Of a stretch of 64,000 nucleotides of DNA, positions 1-11,591 are shown piece by piece. Below the pieces are notes generated by a model. It was not told the DNA's origin. It did no database searches and saw only the letters and a program-made list of their open reading frames with translations. How positions within the stretch are numbered: position 1 is the stretch's first letter; the number at the start of each line of letters is the position of its first letter. Origin of the DNA: Wurfbainia villosa. Taxonomy: Eukaryota > Streptophyta > Magnoliopsida > Zingiberales > Zingiberaceae. The stretch covers positions 124,943,272 through 125,007,271 of the forward strand of contig CM045989.1 in the NCBI GenBank assembly GCA_025175895.1, given 5' to 3'. A program made the position numbers and the translations under genes.

Positions 1-2071
1 TGCGCTGGGGTGAAACCCTATTTATGTTGCGAGTGGATTTGTGAACTCGGTTAATTATAGTGTTAAATGGTCAGGTCTGGCTAATTGGGGTTTCTAAATC
101 GTATTCGATAAGGGATACGCATATGTGGATAATGTAGTAGCTAATTCGTATTGTTGTTGTATGCTTTCATTGAATGATAATTGATGATATTTGTAAGACG
201 TTGATACGAGACTGGTCCGCGGATGTGAGGACTCCATTACTATGAGCATTGACAACAGGTAGGTAATTTCCTATCGGTCGGGTAGATGTAATGACTTTTA
301 GATTTAGACATAGATATGAGCATGTTAGGTGTTCATATTATCTTAACCCTGCTCTGTTTATCGTATGCTTGAACTTATCGTTGATATATATGTGTGCTCA
401 GTTGTTGATATCACATATTCCCTATCATGATCTAGGAGTTACAGGTGTGATGTAAGTAGGTCTAACTGTTTAGTAAGGTGTAGATGTTAGAGTACGGAGG
501 ATGACCTAAATTGTAAATTTGGCAAAAAGGTCCTCTATCGATAAGTATGGCCCTAAATGTAGGACTCATTCCATACCTGTATGTTGCACATTTATTTACC
601 AACCACGGGTTGTGTAAATGGTCAGGTGAGTCGTAGACAGTGTGTCGCTATGGACCGATGGTCCTAGCTTGTCATGAGCAGATGAGTATGACTCTCTACA
701 GGATAGAGAGTGTACTGATCAATTGGGACGACATCATCTCCCCTTGGGGTTGAGAGAGAGTCGTCAGTCATCCTGCCTCCCAGGTTACTCCCAGAGGAGT
801 AACTGGTGTGAGGGCATAGCATTTGTTGTGCCGCATTCTACCATTATAGACGATGGTAGTTGGAGTTGCGTGCAAATGTCCTGGGTGCGTGACACTTGAC
901 CACTCATTTGTAGTGTCAGTCGGAGTAGCCAGCAGTAGGGACCCCCGTTGCGTAGCGAGCTCTTTACGCTCATATGCTACTTGATCATACTGCCCACTCG
1001 GCCACTCTATAGCAGTGGTTGGTGTGAGTTGGGACAGTTGTCATGTCGTGCCACCTAGGCCACACTGGGGTCATAGTAGCGAGTAGGGGTGAGCAGGCAT
1101 GACCATGCATGCTGCATTGCCGTATTATACGGTGCTTTGCATATGGTTATATATATATACATACCTGCTTGTATATATATATATATACATGGATGATGGT
1201 GATTACTATACATACAGATACAGTCTATATGTATACTCACTTTGATGATGCATTTGTATGTACTATGCTTGTTGCATTTGTTTGTACATATTCATACATG
1301 CTACTGCATTTCCTATATGGTAGTAGGCTGGTACTTGTATACCTGTTGGTTATTCACGGTGATACCCTTGGATCATATTCAGGATATTGTGTGAGTTAGT
1401 ACTATTCTTTTATACCCTATGATGTGGTTATATGCCCAGGTTGGATCAGGATAGAGTAGCTGACTGTCAGGTATGTCAGCATCGTTGTTGTTCAGTTTAT
1501 TTAGTGTATGCATGCATATATACCTGTTATGCTGATGTATATCCGTTGTTCGAGTAGATTTAAAATATTGAATGACATTTAATATTGATACATATATTTA
1601 TATGTTTTCTCTGATTACCTACTGAGTTTTACTCACCACCACCGACCCTGGGTTTTTCTGTCGCCCAGGTAACAAGTAGATGCCTTTATGACGACTTAGA
1701 GCTGCGCCGACCGATCCATCCCATCTCCGTTTTCCGAGTCTTCTCGAGGAGTTCGTTTTTGGTTATGTCTTAGACTTTGATATGTATTGACTTGTTGTTA
1801 TTATGGATTTTGTCGTGATGTCGTGGACTCTATTTGTGTAGTCGTTATTTTATTTACGATTTTATGATTGTGGACTTGTCAGGTGGTGTACACCTGTATG
1901 TTTTTGGTATGTATGTTGTGGGTATGTGGTTTTTATTTCCGCTGCTGTTATTATGTTATATTATGTTGCTGTTGTGGGCCTACGGGCCTTGTATTAACCC
2001 GAAATGTTGGCACGTACAGGAGAGATGTCGTCCGTTTGATTTTCGGCACGGTATACTCTCGGGGCGTGACA
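1..2071 (+). mobile_element. Ty3-gypsy LTR, 3' part (cut by window start)
   Basis: This is the right-hand two kilobases of a long gypsy LTR in plus orientation. It is the reverse complement of the LTR that starts at 41276 and 49424. It shares the terminal block that ends CTCGGGGCGTGACA, the pyrimidine-rich stretch near 1640-1680 (a CCCAGGTAACAAG block) and a TA-rich run at 1148-1190. The LTR ends at 2071, and Copia-type LTR sequence resumes at 2072, so it was inserted into that LTR; CCGAT at 2072-2076 would be the right target duplication. No primer-binding site follows, so this is either a solo LTR or a 3' LTR. The small reading frames inside it are not genes. Confidence 0.85.
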
Positions 2072-3182
2072 CCGATGGCATGACCAAGCCGATGAAAGCA
2101 CCTAAAGGCTAGCGCGAAGGGTGAAGGAGTCGTAGAGGACTCGGATGGACCCTGAGGGCATGAGGCTGATGGAGGTAACTTGAAGGCTTAGGTCTAGGCC
2201 TAGGGTGAGTATCAAGTATGAGGGGATCATACTTGTGTTGAACCTCAATTCTGAGGTTTACCAGTTGATTGGAGCTTGGTTCAGTCAACTGGTGGGTTAA
2301 AACAATCGAGCAGATTGTTTGGCAATCGACTAGGGCTTTGGACCAGTCGACTAGCTGAGTGCACGACACTTGGGAGGCCTAGTGGACTCGAGCAGCCGAT
2401 TGAAGTTATGACCTAGTCGACTGGTCAAGTAGTCGACTGAGGCTTGACTGTTGGACTATTGCTCTGGCAGTCGACTAGTAGCTTGCACCAGTCGACTAGC
2501 CACTAACAGTTGACTGCTAGGGATGGCAGTCGACTAGCCTTAAGTGGACAGGGCATAGAAGGTCTCGTAGTTGATTGCTGGCTTACGACAATCGACTGTT
2601 AGGTCAGGACAATCGATTAGTCGGTAATAATCTGATGTAGATTAAGTCGTTGTGAGATAACGGCAATGTGACCAGTCAATTGGTGGGTAAGGCCAGTCGA
2701 CTAGGAGGCAGAAGATCAGCTCGATGCAATGCTTTAAAAGGAGGTCGGGATAGAGGATTTTGAAGCCAGTTCTTGGGATTTTAAGGGGAAATGCTATTGC
2801 GATTCTAGACCTTCAAGGCACTCCAAAGCTACCAAATCAATAAGCAATCAAAAGCGCACTTGTAAAGTGGTTTGTTTTGTAATCTTTCATTTGTTTTGCT
2901 TATTCTTCTTATAATCTCATTGTAAGAGGTTTCTCCACCTTCGGATTGTTTCCGAGAAGAAGAAGAGTTAGTGGTGGTGTGCATCACTAGAGCTCTCCGT
3001 GGAGTAGGAACTAGGCTTCCAAACCACATAAAAATTTGGCGTTGTGCCTTTGTATTTTTTTTATCTTGTATTTTGTATTCCGCTATGCTAACATTTTGTA
3101 GACAAACAATCACGGACAAAATCGAAGTTGAAATCGAAGAACGTTATTCGCTTCACTCTAACGTACCAAACGATCCCCAACA
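2072..3182 (+). mobile_element. Copia-type LTR (family H/P), 3' part
   Basis: This is the plus-strand LTR of the same family as 5965-7615. It carries the tandem 'gaagcacctaaaggct' module, an array of GTCGAC palindromes, a TATA-like TTTAAAAGG near 2733, and the LTR end CCCCAACA at 3182. Its 5' part is cut by the gypsy LTR at 1-2071. It abuts a minus-strand fragment of the same LTR at 3183, so it is probably the 3' LTR of a further element inserted in H's 3' LTR, most of which lies left of the window. Confidence 0.75.
2265..2705 (+). promoter_or_regulatory. CAGTCGACTG palindrome array in U3
   Basis: This stretch holds about a dozen copies of the palindrome CAGTCGACTG or one- and two-base variants (CAGTTGATTG, CAATCGACTG, CAGTCAACTG), on average one every 30-40 bp. 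The array ends about 30 bp before a TATA-like TTTAAAAGG at 2733. Its position suggests a U3 enhancer array; function is inferred only. Confidence 0.55.
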
Positions 3183-3459
3183 TCTATACTTGGACTTCCC
3201 TTACCAAGAATCCATTCTTGGACTTCTTCATTGTCAAGTATCCATACTTGGATTTCCACTCGAGTCTTACTCGAGCTTGGTCAACCTTGACCTAAGGTTG
3301 ATTGCTCTAACAATCTTTCTCTTATGACTTTAGATGTCCCAAACCATCCATTAGTCATACGATTATACATAATGTCAAATGTATTGTCAAACGTCAAAAC
3401 TTTACTCGAATCTCACTCGAGCTTGGTCAACATTGACATGAGGTCGGATTGCACTAATA
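3183..3459 (-). mobile_element. Element H: fragment of 3' LTR (minus)
   Basis: This is the first ~275 bp of the H/P LTR on the minus strand. Its tip lies at 3459 and reads TATTAGTGCAAT on the minus strand, where the intact copy at 5965 has TGTTGGTGCAAT; both changes are G-to-A. It contains the 'CCAAGTATGGATACTTGG'-type short repeats typical of this LTR. A purine tract (AAAAAAAGCAGAGAT on the minus strand) adjoins the tip and is the likely polypurine tract. The rest of the LTR is displaced by the plus-strand LTR ending at 3182. Confidence 0.75.
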
Positions 3460-4174
3460 ATCTCTGCTTTTTTTATGTTTGATAATACCTTTAAGTTAGA
3501 CTATCCCATAAGTCCAACTTGACTCTTCTTATGCCCAGAGATAATGAATATTTCCTAATTTAAATCCTTCACCCCCCTCCCCCCTCGGCACCCCTCCCTC
3601 GGCATACATCAAAAAGACTCTCATCTTCCAATAAGATCCCTCATTCTCTTCCTTTGTTCAAATTCATCTTAAATCCCTTCATTCTCTTTAGTGATAAAAT
3701 CCTTATCACTAAATGAAAGACAATTCTTCACTCTTCCCCTTGTTAACCTTTATTCATCATCCCTTGATGGACAAACTCCCTTTAAAGGTTGGCTACCCCT
3801 TGACCATTGCACCAATAATATCCTTAGAGAGTTCTTAAGCCTATAAGAAATCGGAACAATAAAAAATAAGAGTAAACGTTCAAACTTGAACTTTAACATC
3901 CCTTAAAAATCGATTTTCATCCTAATTAACTCTCCTAATAATTTTCAATGAAAATATCAACCTTCCAATGCTTCTCTAAATATATTATAGGGTCATGAGT
4001 GATTAAGATATTTAGGGGTGCTAGTAAATAGCTAAACAAATCTTATTCAGTCAAAATCAGCATTATCAGTTGACTGAAACGCCCACTAGTCGACTAGCTA
4101 CATGCAGCAGTTGATTGGTGTCTGATTTGCCATAAATCAGAGTTTTCAGATCATTTTTGAAACTGTATAAGTCA

Positions 4175-4770
4175 AGGTTTCAAATCTTGACTCGTATCGG
4201 GATTTCGGTCTGCGATCGGAATGATACGGTTTCGGTACCGTATCGTCCGTGCCGATATTATTTCGGTATTTTTTCTTTTTTTTAAAACATTAATATTAAT
4301 TATTTGATTTTTTTTTAAATTTTAGTTAATTTTTAAAAAAGAATTTAAGATTTAATTTTACCTAAATTATAAATTCAAATTTAGAATTTTAATTAAAATA
4401 TCTTTTATTTTTTATTTTTTAAATAAAAATAATAAAATATAAATTTATATAATTATATAAATTAATTAATAATTTATTTAATTAAATTTTACAGTTTAAT
4501 TAATATATATATAAAATTAATTTTAATTAATATATCTTTTAATTATAATTTAGAAATTTAGAAATTTCTCACCACGATCGCGGTCGCAGTTGCGCGATCG
4601 CCTTCGCGATCGCCTCTGCGTCGTCGCCGACTGCTCGTCGCCACGTCGCCGCCTCCTATTACTTCCAGGTAAGCGCGTTCTGATATCGGTATGCATTCCG
4701 ATTTCGGTACCTCGTGGGAATGAAATTTTTTGTCAATTTCGTCCGAAACGGCTCGGCATTTAAAACCTTG
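4175..4770. mobile_element. hAT-like MITE
   Basis: This is a 596-bp insertion absent from the matching region of element P. It has near-perfect terminal inverted repeats: the left end reads CAAGGTTTCAAAT, and the right end on the other strand reads CAAGGTTTTAAAT. It is flanked by an 8-bp direct repeat GTATAAGT at 4167-4174 and 4771-4778. An 8-bp duplication is the hAT superfamily hallmark. The interior has no transposase: an AT-rich middle (4260-4560), then a GC-rich stretch with repeated CGATCGCG motifs (4575-4665). Outer parts carry repeated ATATCGG/CCGATATT and CGGTACC motifs that can pair across the element. Non-autonomous. Confidence 0.85.
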
Positions 4771-5160
4771 GTATAAGTAATTCCATAATTTTCGAAAAAA
4801 TATTAAATTTGATATATACATTACTTATGCCACATATTATGGGTGAAAAATAATTTTATATGAAAATACCCATCATTTTGAAAGAATGATATAAAGTTCA
4901 AAACCATTGAAAATTTTAATGTTTTTGCCTAACTTATATCAATTTTATCAATGGTGATTGCTATTAAAAGATAGACTTCACCAAGGTTTTGCAAAATAAT
5001 TTTAAAATTATTTTCAAAATTTATTTTCAATCATGATCTACGGGCTAAGTGTACATGACTTGTACATTAGCTTTCCTCATGATTTCTTCCTATAATTTAA
5101 TGAGTTTGTGTTTATTTTGATATATCATATAAGCACATTGAACTTAACTCATTTTCCTAG

Positions 5161-5224
5161 CATCTCACATGTGTCTAAGGTATTTCAATACACACACATG
5201 TCATCCTATAGTCTTTGTGAGATG
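5161..5224 (-). other. Conserved stem-loop in H 3' module
   Basis: CATCTCACA and its exact reverse complement TGTGAGATG enclose a ~46-nt loop. The same stem occurs in P (15430-15494) and in the different family Q (11002-11057). It may be an RNA structure of gag-only elements; function unknown. Confidence 0.55.
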
Positions 5225-5869
5225 TGGATTTATTCTTCCTTAAATTAAGGGTTCATGCATTATTATCTAGGCATGCCCATTTGATCTCCTTACCTAGGAT
5301 GTCAAATAATGTCATTTGTCCTTAAGTTCGATTTGATGATCAATATAATGCATGAATTATGATCATGCATATATTGATTGTATAAGTTAAAACATTTGCC
5401 AATGATAAATGATGTCATGACATAATGAAAATAACCTAAGTATTAATCATGACATATTTTAAAATATTCATGTGATACATAATGTCGTGACATATTATAA
5501 CAATATAACAATCAAAGCATGATAAATTTTATAATAAGATGACATAGAAATATTTAAATCTTAAACTTAATTGACATTTGCTAGGATTATATCAAATTTG
5601 TCATAATGACACTCAACTCTATCAAGTGTGCTAAAACCCCAGCTTAGCACATTCTTTATTTTAATTTAATTATGTCAATTATAATTAATTTTTCAAACTT
5701 TCATTATTCCATTGGCATATCCTAAAATCTTTTAAGATCATATTTCCACTTTCATTTTCAAAGTATCTATACTTTGAAAATGCTCTAAAGTGTCAACTCT
5801 ACTATTGTTGGGTTAGTTAGCTTTCCATTTTAGGTTTACACACCCTATACCTGTTTAGTGTGAAAGGAT

Positions 5870-5964
5870 TACACTCCCAAGAACTTAATACCTATTGGAG
5901 CTCCTTGGGTTTTCTAAGTATTCACTTGGGATGACTTCCCTAGATACCTTCCTAATGACTCTCC
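5870..5964 (-). pseudogene. Element H: gag C-terminal end (minus)
   Basis: On the minus strand this continues the H gag remnant of 22140-23480. The sequence before the insertion runs into GTCATTAGGAAGG, exactly as the uninterrupted P gag does at 14690. Element P was inserted here, with TCTCC at 5960-5964 and again at 22135-22139. The reading frame is degenerate. Confidence 0.7.
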
Positions 5965-7615
5965 TGTTGGTGCAATAGGTCGCGGATCAATGTTGACCAG
6001 ATTCGAGTGGGACTCGAGTAGCGTTTTGATGTTTGTTAATACGGTTGGATATGGTTTGACCATATGTTGACCATATAACTAGTGGATGATTGACATATCC
6101 AAAATCATATGGGGGAGATTATTTGAGGGAGATTGTTGGAGCAATCAAACCTCATGTTAAGGTTGGCCAAATTCGAGTGAGACTCGAGGGGAAGTCTAAG
6201 TTTGGATATTTGGTATGGAAAGTCCAAGTTTAGAGACTTGGCAAGGGAAAGTCCAAGAATGGTCTTAGCATGGAGAAGTCCAAGTTTGGATACTTGGCAA
6301 ATGGAAAATCCAAGGGTGTAGCCTTGGTCACGTAAGTCCAAGTGTGCAGTCTTAGCGGTGAAAAGTTCAAGCATTGAGGCTTGGCAATGGAGAAATTCCG
6401 GAGGCACGACCTCTTGACAAAGGAGACCCAGTTAGCATAACATAGCCGATGGAAGAACCTAAAGGCTAATGCAAAGGGTGAAGGGGTCGTGAAGGACTTG
6501 ATGGATCCTGAGAGCATGAGGCTGATGAAGGTGGCCAGAAGGTTTAGGTTTAGGCTAAGGGTACCCGAAGGCATGACATAATCGATAGAAGCACTTGAAG
6601 GCAAGAGCGAAGGGTGAACGAGTCGTGGAGGACTCGAATGAACCCTGATAGAGACATGAGGTTGATAAAGGTGGCTAGAAGGCTTAGGTCTAGGCTAAAG
6701 GTGGTTGATCAAGTATGAAAGGATCATACTTGAGTTAAACCTCACTTTTGAGGTTTACCAGTCGACTGGGACTTTGAGTCAGTCAACTGGTCGAGTGTTC
6801 AGTACTCGGGAGCCTAGTTAAGTCGGAGCAGTCAATTGGGATTATGACCAACCAACTGGTGAGTAGTCGACTGAGGCTTGACTGCTTGTTGTTCCTTGAC
6901 AGTCGACTAGTGGCTTGCACCAGCCTACTGGTTCATGGTAGTTGACTGTCAATTATAGACAGTTGACTAGTGATAGTGGACACGAGCACAAAAGCTCTGA
7001 TAGTCGACTAGACAGTCGACTAGTGGTGCGGTAGTCGACTGCTCAAGTATACGTTGGGCAGAATCCAACGTGGATTAATTCGTTGTGAGACAATGATACT
7101 GTGGACAGTCGACTGTCAGGCGAAAATCCAGGTCATGTGGGAGGCTTAAAAGGATCTCGCGAAGGAGGATTTCGGTAGTGGTTTTTTGAGTGATTTTGAG
7201 GCGAAGTACTGCTACATTTCAGGTCTCCAAAAGCCATCCAAAGCAATCAAAGTATCAAGCAATCAAAGCAATAGTTTGTAAAGTGTTCTTTATTTGAATT
7301 CACTTTTGTATTTCATTTTGGTTGTATTTTACTTTTGTAAGTGCATTGTAGGAGGTTTCTCCACTTTCGATGTCATACTGAGAATGAGAAGTTCATAGTG
7401 AGAGTAGATCACTATAGTACCGTCGTGGAGTAGGAACTAGGGTTCTGAACCACGTAAAAATCGTGTGTTGTGATTGTGTCATTTTTTGTTTATACTTGTA
7501 TATTTATTTCCACTATCCATTACTAACAATTGTAGATTAGCACGACACGATCGAACAAAGAAATCGATAAAAATCTATTCACCCCCCCCCTCTGGCACAT
7601 GTCGCGGTCCCAACA
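5965..7615 (+). repeat. Element P 5' LTR
   Basis: The 1651-bp LTR runs from TGTTGG to CCAACA. In order it shows 30-bp short tandem repeats built on a CCAAG...CTTGG palindrome (about 6190-6330), a twice-repeated ~125-bp block (6425-6700), the GTCGAC palindrome array (6757-7110), a TATA-like CTTAAAAGG at 7145, and a C-run (7581-7590) followed by the tip. An initiator-Met primer site begins two bases after it. Confidence 0.85.
6757..7110 (+). promoter_or_regulatory. CAGTCGACTG palindrome array in U3 of P
   Basis: About eleven palindromes occur in ~350 bp, including perfect AGTCGACT cores and C-to-T/G-to-A variants (AGTTGACT, AGTCAACT, AGTCAATT). The array ends ~35 bp before the TATA-like box at 7145. 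The TTGACT variants also contain a W-box core (TTGAC), the known WRKY target; a regulatory role is inference. Confidence 0.6.
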
Positions 7616-7617
7616 AT

Positions 7618-7629
7618 TGGTATCAGAGC
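7618..7629 (+). other. Element P primer-binding site (tRNA-iMet)
   Basis: TGGTATCAGAGC, complementary to the 3' end of plant initiator methionine tRNA, lies two bases after the LTR end. It fixes the LTR boundary and the plus orientation. Confidence 0.9.
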
Positions 7630-7685
7630 GGGTTGCTCTTCAATGATTAACAACCAAGGGAGCAACACTAGAGGAGTAGAAGACA

Positions 7686-9020
7686 ATGGAGCCAAGTAAT
7701 GGATTCGGCTATGACACTCGATACCTCTATCATTTGATTGAGAAGATTTTCTGGCATGGAGGGCGAGGATAGAGACTTTCTTAATGATAGGCATAGAGAA
7801 TTGGTTCATCATCATGGATGGATTTGAAGCCCCAGTAGACAAGAAGTAAAGACTACTTAAGAAGAAAAAGTGAACCGAGGAGCAAATCCAAAATAAATGA
7901 AAAGGTAGCCATAATTTTATCTAGTTTAATACATAAGGAATTACTATATGACAGAGGGGAATTCGACGATGCAAGGGATCTATGGAGCAAGATAGTCAAG
8001 TTTCATGAAGATTCCTCATCGACCCAAGAAGTAGAGGAGAAAGTCGAAGAAGAATCAAGTTGCTCATTGGCTCAAGAATGTGAAGATTCGGAAGTTGAGA
8101 GATGCTCAACATCCGAATCGGAAGAGGTAGAAGTCTCAGAAACCTCCACTTCAAGGATTGAGAGGTAGGGGAGATCATCACCGGAGCCGGAGCAAGAGCA
8201 AGAGCAAGAGGATCCTTCCACATTCGAGAGAAGTGAAGAACAAACTCACTGATCCCCTATAGGTAACTCAAGTGCATGTATTAAAAATAAAAGTCATATA
8301 ACATGTTTTGAGCGTAGGGAACAAGGGCACTACAAGAGCAAGTGTCCTAGATTGATCAAGAAGAAAGCTTAAGTGTCATTTAAGGCCAAGGAGAAGAAGA
8401 AAAATATCGGAGCCCCAATACGCAAAGGCAAGGAGTACATTGTGTGCTTCAAGTGTTAACACAGGAGGCATTACCGAAGGCAATGTCCGAGGGGAGTCAC
8501 CCTAGGAATGACAAGGGAGAGAGCTCAAAAGTAGGGGAAGCTTCTAAGGCTAAAGTAACGATTAATAATGCACCTTCCTTATTTCATAATGAAAAGCATG
8601 TACTTTAATTCACTTGCAACTTATCACAAGAAGCATGCTAATAACAAATATTATTGCTTAGGTGCTAAACATGTTAATTTGCCTAAGGACAATTCTAGAA
8701 TCACACCACCTAAGGAGAACATTAGAATTCTTAAGGATAAATCAACCTTACCTAAGGTTGTAAGGTAGATAACAAGAACCTAGGCATTAATCCTAAAAAG
8801 AGTAGACACATGCCTAGGAAGAATAATATCTCAAGAAATAATAAAAAAATAAAACTTGAGGTATTAGAAAAGGAAAATCAAGTCTTGAGGTCAAGGCTTG
8901 AAAAAATGAAAAAGACCCGTAAGAAAATGGAAAACATGATTCGAGAGTTTAATGGACAAACTTTTAGCCTTTCAAGGACAAAAAGGGTTTGGGCCACAAA
9001 CCAAAGTCCAAAAAGGTAAT
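7686..9020 (+). pseudogene. Element P gag, N-terminal and central part (decayed)
   Basis: This is a Copia-type Gag remnant. An ATG at 7686 lies ~57 bp after the primer site, but the frame soon breaks. Recognisable pieces are the end of the UBN2-like capsid segment (about 7970-8020, 'LWSKIVKFHED'), an acidic Ser/Glu-rich linker (8030-8240) and two decayed zinc knuckles. In the first knuckle (near 8310) the second Cys is now Arg ('CFERREQGH'); the second (near 8450) has a stop inside it. A lysine-rich coiled-coil segment follows (8810-9000). Element Q interrupts the frame at 9020; the reading resumes at 14468. Frameshifts and stops rule out a working protein. Confidence 0.75.
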
Positions 9021-10227
9021 TGTTGGGGATCGGGACGGCCGGCTAGAGGGGGGTGAATAGCCCTCTTACAATGGATGTCGTAAATTGCTCGTCTACAAAA
9101 GATTAGCACAAGCGGAATATACAAATACAAATAGACAAAGCAAAAGATAAACAATAAAACAAATACTAACACGATGGTATAACGTGGTTCACGGCTACGT
9201 CGCTAATCCACGACCCGATTCGTCCTCGGTGAATCACTCCGCAATCTATCCACTAGATCTCTCCTTTGCACAAAGCTAGGTGGAGGTAACCTCTTTACAC
9301 AAAAATACTCCTCTTACAAATATAATGGAAATAAGCTCAAGTAAGAGGATGGAAAGCTTTAGGGAACTTTGGGAGAGTATTAGAGCATAAGCATTAGCCT
9401 CCCAAAGCCCCATCCCCTTCCTTTTTATAGAGGAAGAGGGTTTCTTCCCGGTCGGTGATGCCTCGATCGGTCGTGGTCCTGATGCCGATGCGTCAATAAC
9501 GGCCGCTTTCCACGTTGGATTCTCTCCAACGGTATTGGCATCAGTCGACTGATGGCACCCATCAATTGACTGATGTCAATCAGTCGAGTGCTCCGTGAGA
9601 TCGACTCCATTACGTGCCGTGCAGTGTCATCGATCATTGCCGTCCCTTGGCGGTCGGTGATCAACTCATCGATCGGCCCGCCCATGCCCGTGATCGATCA
9701 ACTTGATTCAGCTGACTTAAACCAGTCGATCGAACCATCGACATAGAGCAGTCGACTGCCATGACATGGCAGTCGACTGGTGTCGGGAAATCCCATCCGA
9801 CACTTAGCCAAATGGCCAAGTTCCACCTAAGAGCTACCCCTTCCCGGGTTACATTTGCTCACTCTCATCTCTCGGAGTCCCTCGCCTTCGAAGTTCTCTT
9901 TGTTCGCGGCCACGTCCCTCGGCAGCATCAGGCGCACGGCTCTGCAATGCTTCTTCTCGTCTCTTGCCTCGAAGTCTACTTCCTCCGGCTTCACTCCAAG
10001 CTCCTCGTCCGGCCATCCCTCGGATGCTCCAAGCGCACGACTTCCGCAAAGCTATCCTTCACCGACTCAAGGCCCGAGTCATGAGATGTGAAACTCGCCA
10101 TGGCTTCATGTGTGAATTACTAAGTCCTGCACGACTTCAACGCACATATCAAATCAACATAACAAACTAACTTAAACCCTTTACCACACACATCAAAACC
10201 TAATCATGACAAGAGATAGCCCTAACA
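9021..10227 (-). repeat. Element Q 3' LTR
   Basis: This is the downstream LTR relative to the minus-strand gag. The TATA box reads CTATAAAAAG on the minus strand at 9421-9430. The GTCGAC array upstream of it (9541-9780) has only about three perfect palindromes, against at least nine in the partner LTR, although the flanks are nearly identical. Confidence 0.88.
9541..9780 (-). promoter_or_regulatory. Eroded CAGTCGACTG array, Q 3' LTR
   Basis: Perfect palindromes remain near 9543, 9750 and 9768. At positions where the partner LTR has CAGTCGACTG, this copy reads strings such as CGATCATTG, GGTCGGTG or ATCGATCGG. The array lies ~110-350 bp upstream of the minus-strand TATA box. Confidence 0.5.
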
Positions 10228-10240
10228 ATCTCCCCCTTTT
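10228..10240 (-). other. Element Q polypurine tract
   Basis: On the minus strand an AAAAGGGGGAGAT-type purine run abuts the 3' LTR. It is the standard plus-strand primer and supports the minus orientation. Confidence 0.8.
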
Positions 10241-11591
10241 TGATGTGTGGCAATCCGTTTAAGTTAGGTAAAAACATTTGATAAAAATTCTAAGGTAAGA
10301 AAGCATGTAAACATAAACATGATATAGCAACATGTAACTCCCCCTTAATCCATGAAACTCTCTCTACAAATTCTCCCCCTATCATAATTAACTTAAACAT
10401 AATATTTTCTCCCCCTTTGACACCATCAAAAAGATTAACACTAAGTTATAAACTCATGGCATCAAGTCTAATAGAAGGAAAATACCAAACATTAGTCTAA
10501 AACCTGAATTCGGCCTTTACTGTTCTGATTTTCAGGCCATCAGTCGACTGGTTCAGACTACCTGATTTTCGAACTTTCTGATTTTCGAACCGAATTTCAG
10601 AAATGCATTAAAAATTCTAGAAAATTTGAAAAATCATGAAATTTGGGGAACATATTTCTTGTAAGATTCTTTATCAGTGAAAAATAGTTCTTCATGAAAA
10701 ATCATTATATTTTCAGAGATTTGACAAAAATCCAAAAGTTTTAAAAACTACTAGGTTTTTGATCATTCTAGTATCAAGTTTAACACCTAGTTTTGGTTCC
10801 AATTGTTTCAAAACATGAATACATGTATTTTAAGGTAAGAAATTGTTTTGAAAACATATGAAATATCCAACCATGATCTTTGGGCAATATGTATATGAAT
10901 TAAACATAAGTCTTCCCCATGATTGGTCTATTATTGCTATTTTGATACCTTAAATGACCATCTAAATGTCATAGGCATTAGTGGACATTTGTATCATCCT
11001 AACATCTCACTCATGCTAAGTTTTCAATCATGGTAGCCTATAGTGAGTGTGAGATGTATCCTAGAGGGTATTTGTATACACTTAACCATTTATATTCATG
11101 CAATTCTATCAAGGTTAAGTATCACCCTAACAATCCACATGATCATAATGACATATATGAATGAATTCTACATTATGATCATGAAATACATGTATTCATC
11201 AAATTATAATCATGCATTAGGTATTATGTCATGATAATAAACAAAGTATCACCTAAGGCATGATTTAAACCCTATTTCTCATGATGATGTGCCAAATTTT
11301 AAAATCATAAATCATGATTGCAAACATACATAGCAATTACATTAATCATCATGATTTAAGCATTATTAACTATTTATAGGCACGTTATCATCACCTAACA
11401 TTATTTAAAAATGTTGTCCCGCCATCCTAAGTCAACCAAAATATGATATAGGTCAAATGCATATGGTTGACTACCCTAGGGGTTTTCTAACCCTTAAGGA
11501 TGGATTTTGGAACCCAAAATAAGTTCTTGCCTATGGGGTTCACTAGATACTCCTTAGGAATCCATTTCCTAGCTATTACTTTCTTCTTATC
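10241..11591 (-). other. Element Q 3' non-coding module
   Basis: These 1.35 kb between the gag stop and the polypurine tract contain no open frame with retroelement domains. It shares a layout with the H and P 3' regions: a CATGA/ATCATG-rich tract (11130-11400), the 9-bp stem at 11002-11057 and one CAGTCGACTG copy near the 3' end (about 10543). Possible roles are packaging or RNA structure. Confidence 0.6.
11002..11057 (-). other. Conserved stem-loop in Q 3' module
   Basis: ACATCTCAC and GTGAGATGT form a perfect 9-bp stem around a 38-nt loop. The same stem occurs in H and P. Confidence 0.55.

Larger units (their letters stand above)
3460..5869 (-). mobile_element. Element H: 3' non-coding internal region
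   Basis: This 2.4 kb stretch separates H's gag remnant from its 3' LTR. It contains no polymerase domain in any frame. From about 4830 to 5870 it is the inverted counterpart of 14793-15960 in element P: same order, including the CATGA-rich tract (5320-5560), the 9-bp stem at 5161-5224 and the TTGGTGAAGTCTATCTTTTG block. Near its 3' end are palindromes of the CAGTCGACTG type (4070-4125). It is interrupted by a hAT-like MITE (4175-4770). Confidence 0.75.

Noticed and set aside
1148..1190. TA-rich run as an origin or matrix attachment site
   Set aside because: It recurs in every LTR copy of this family and varies as a simple repeat.
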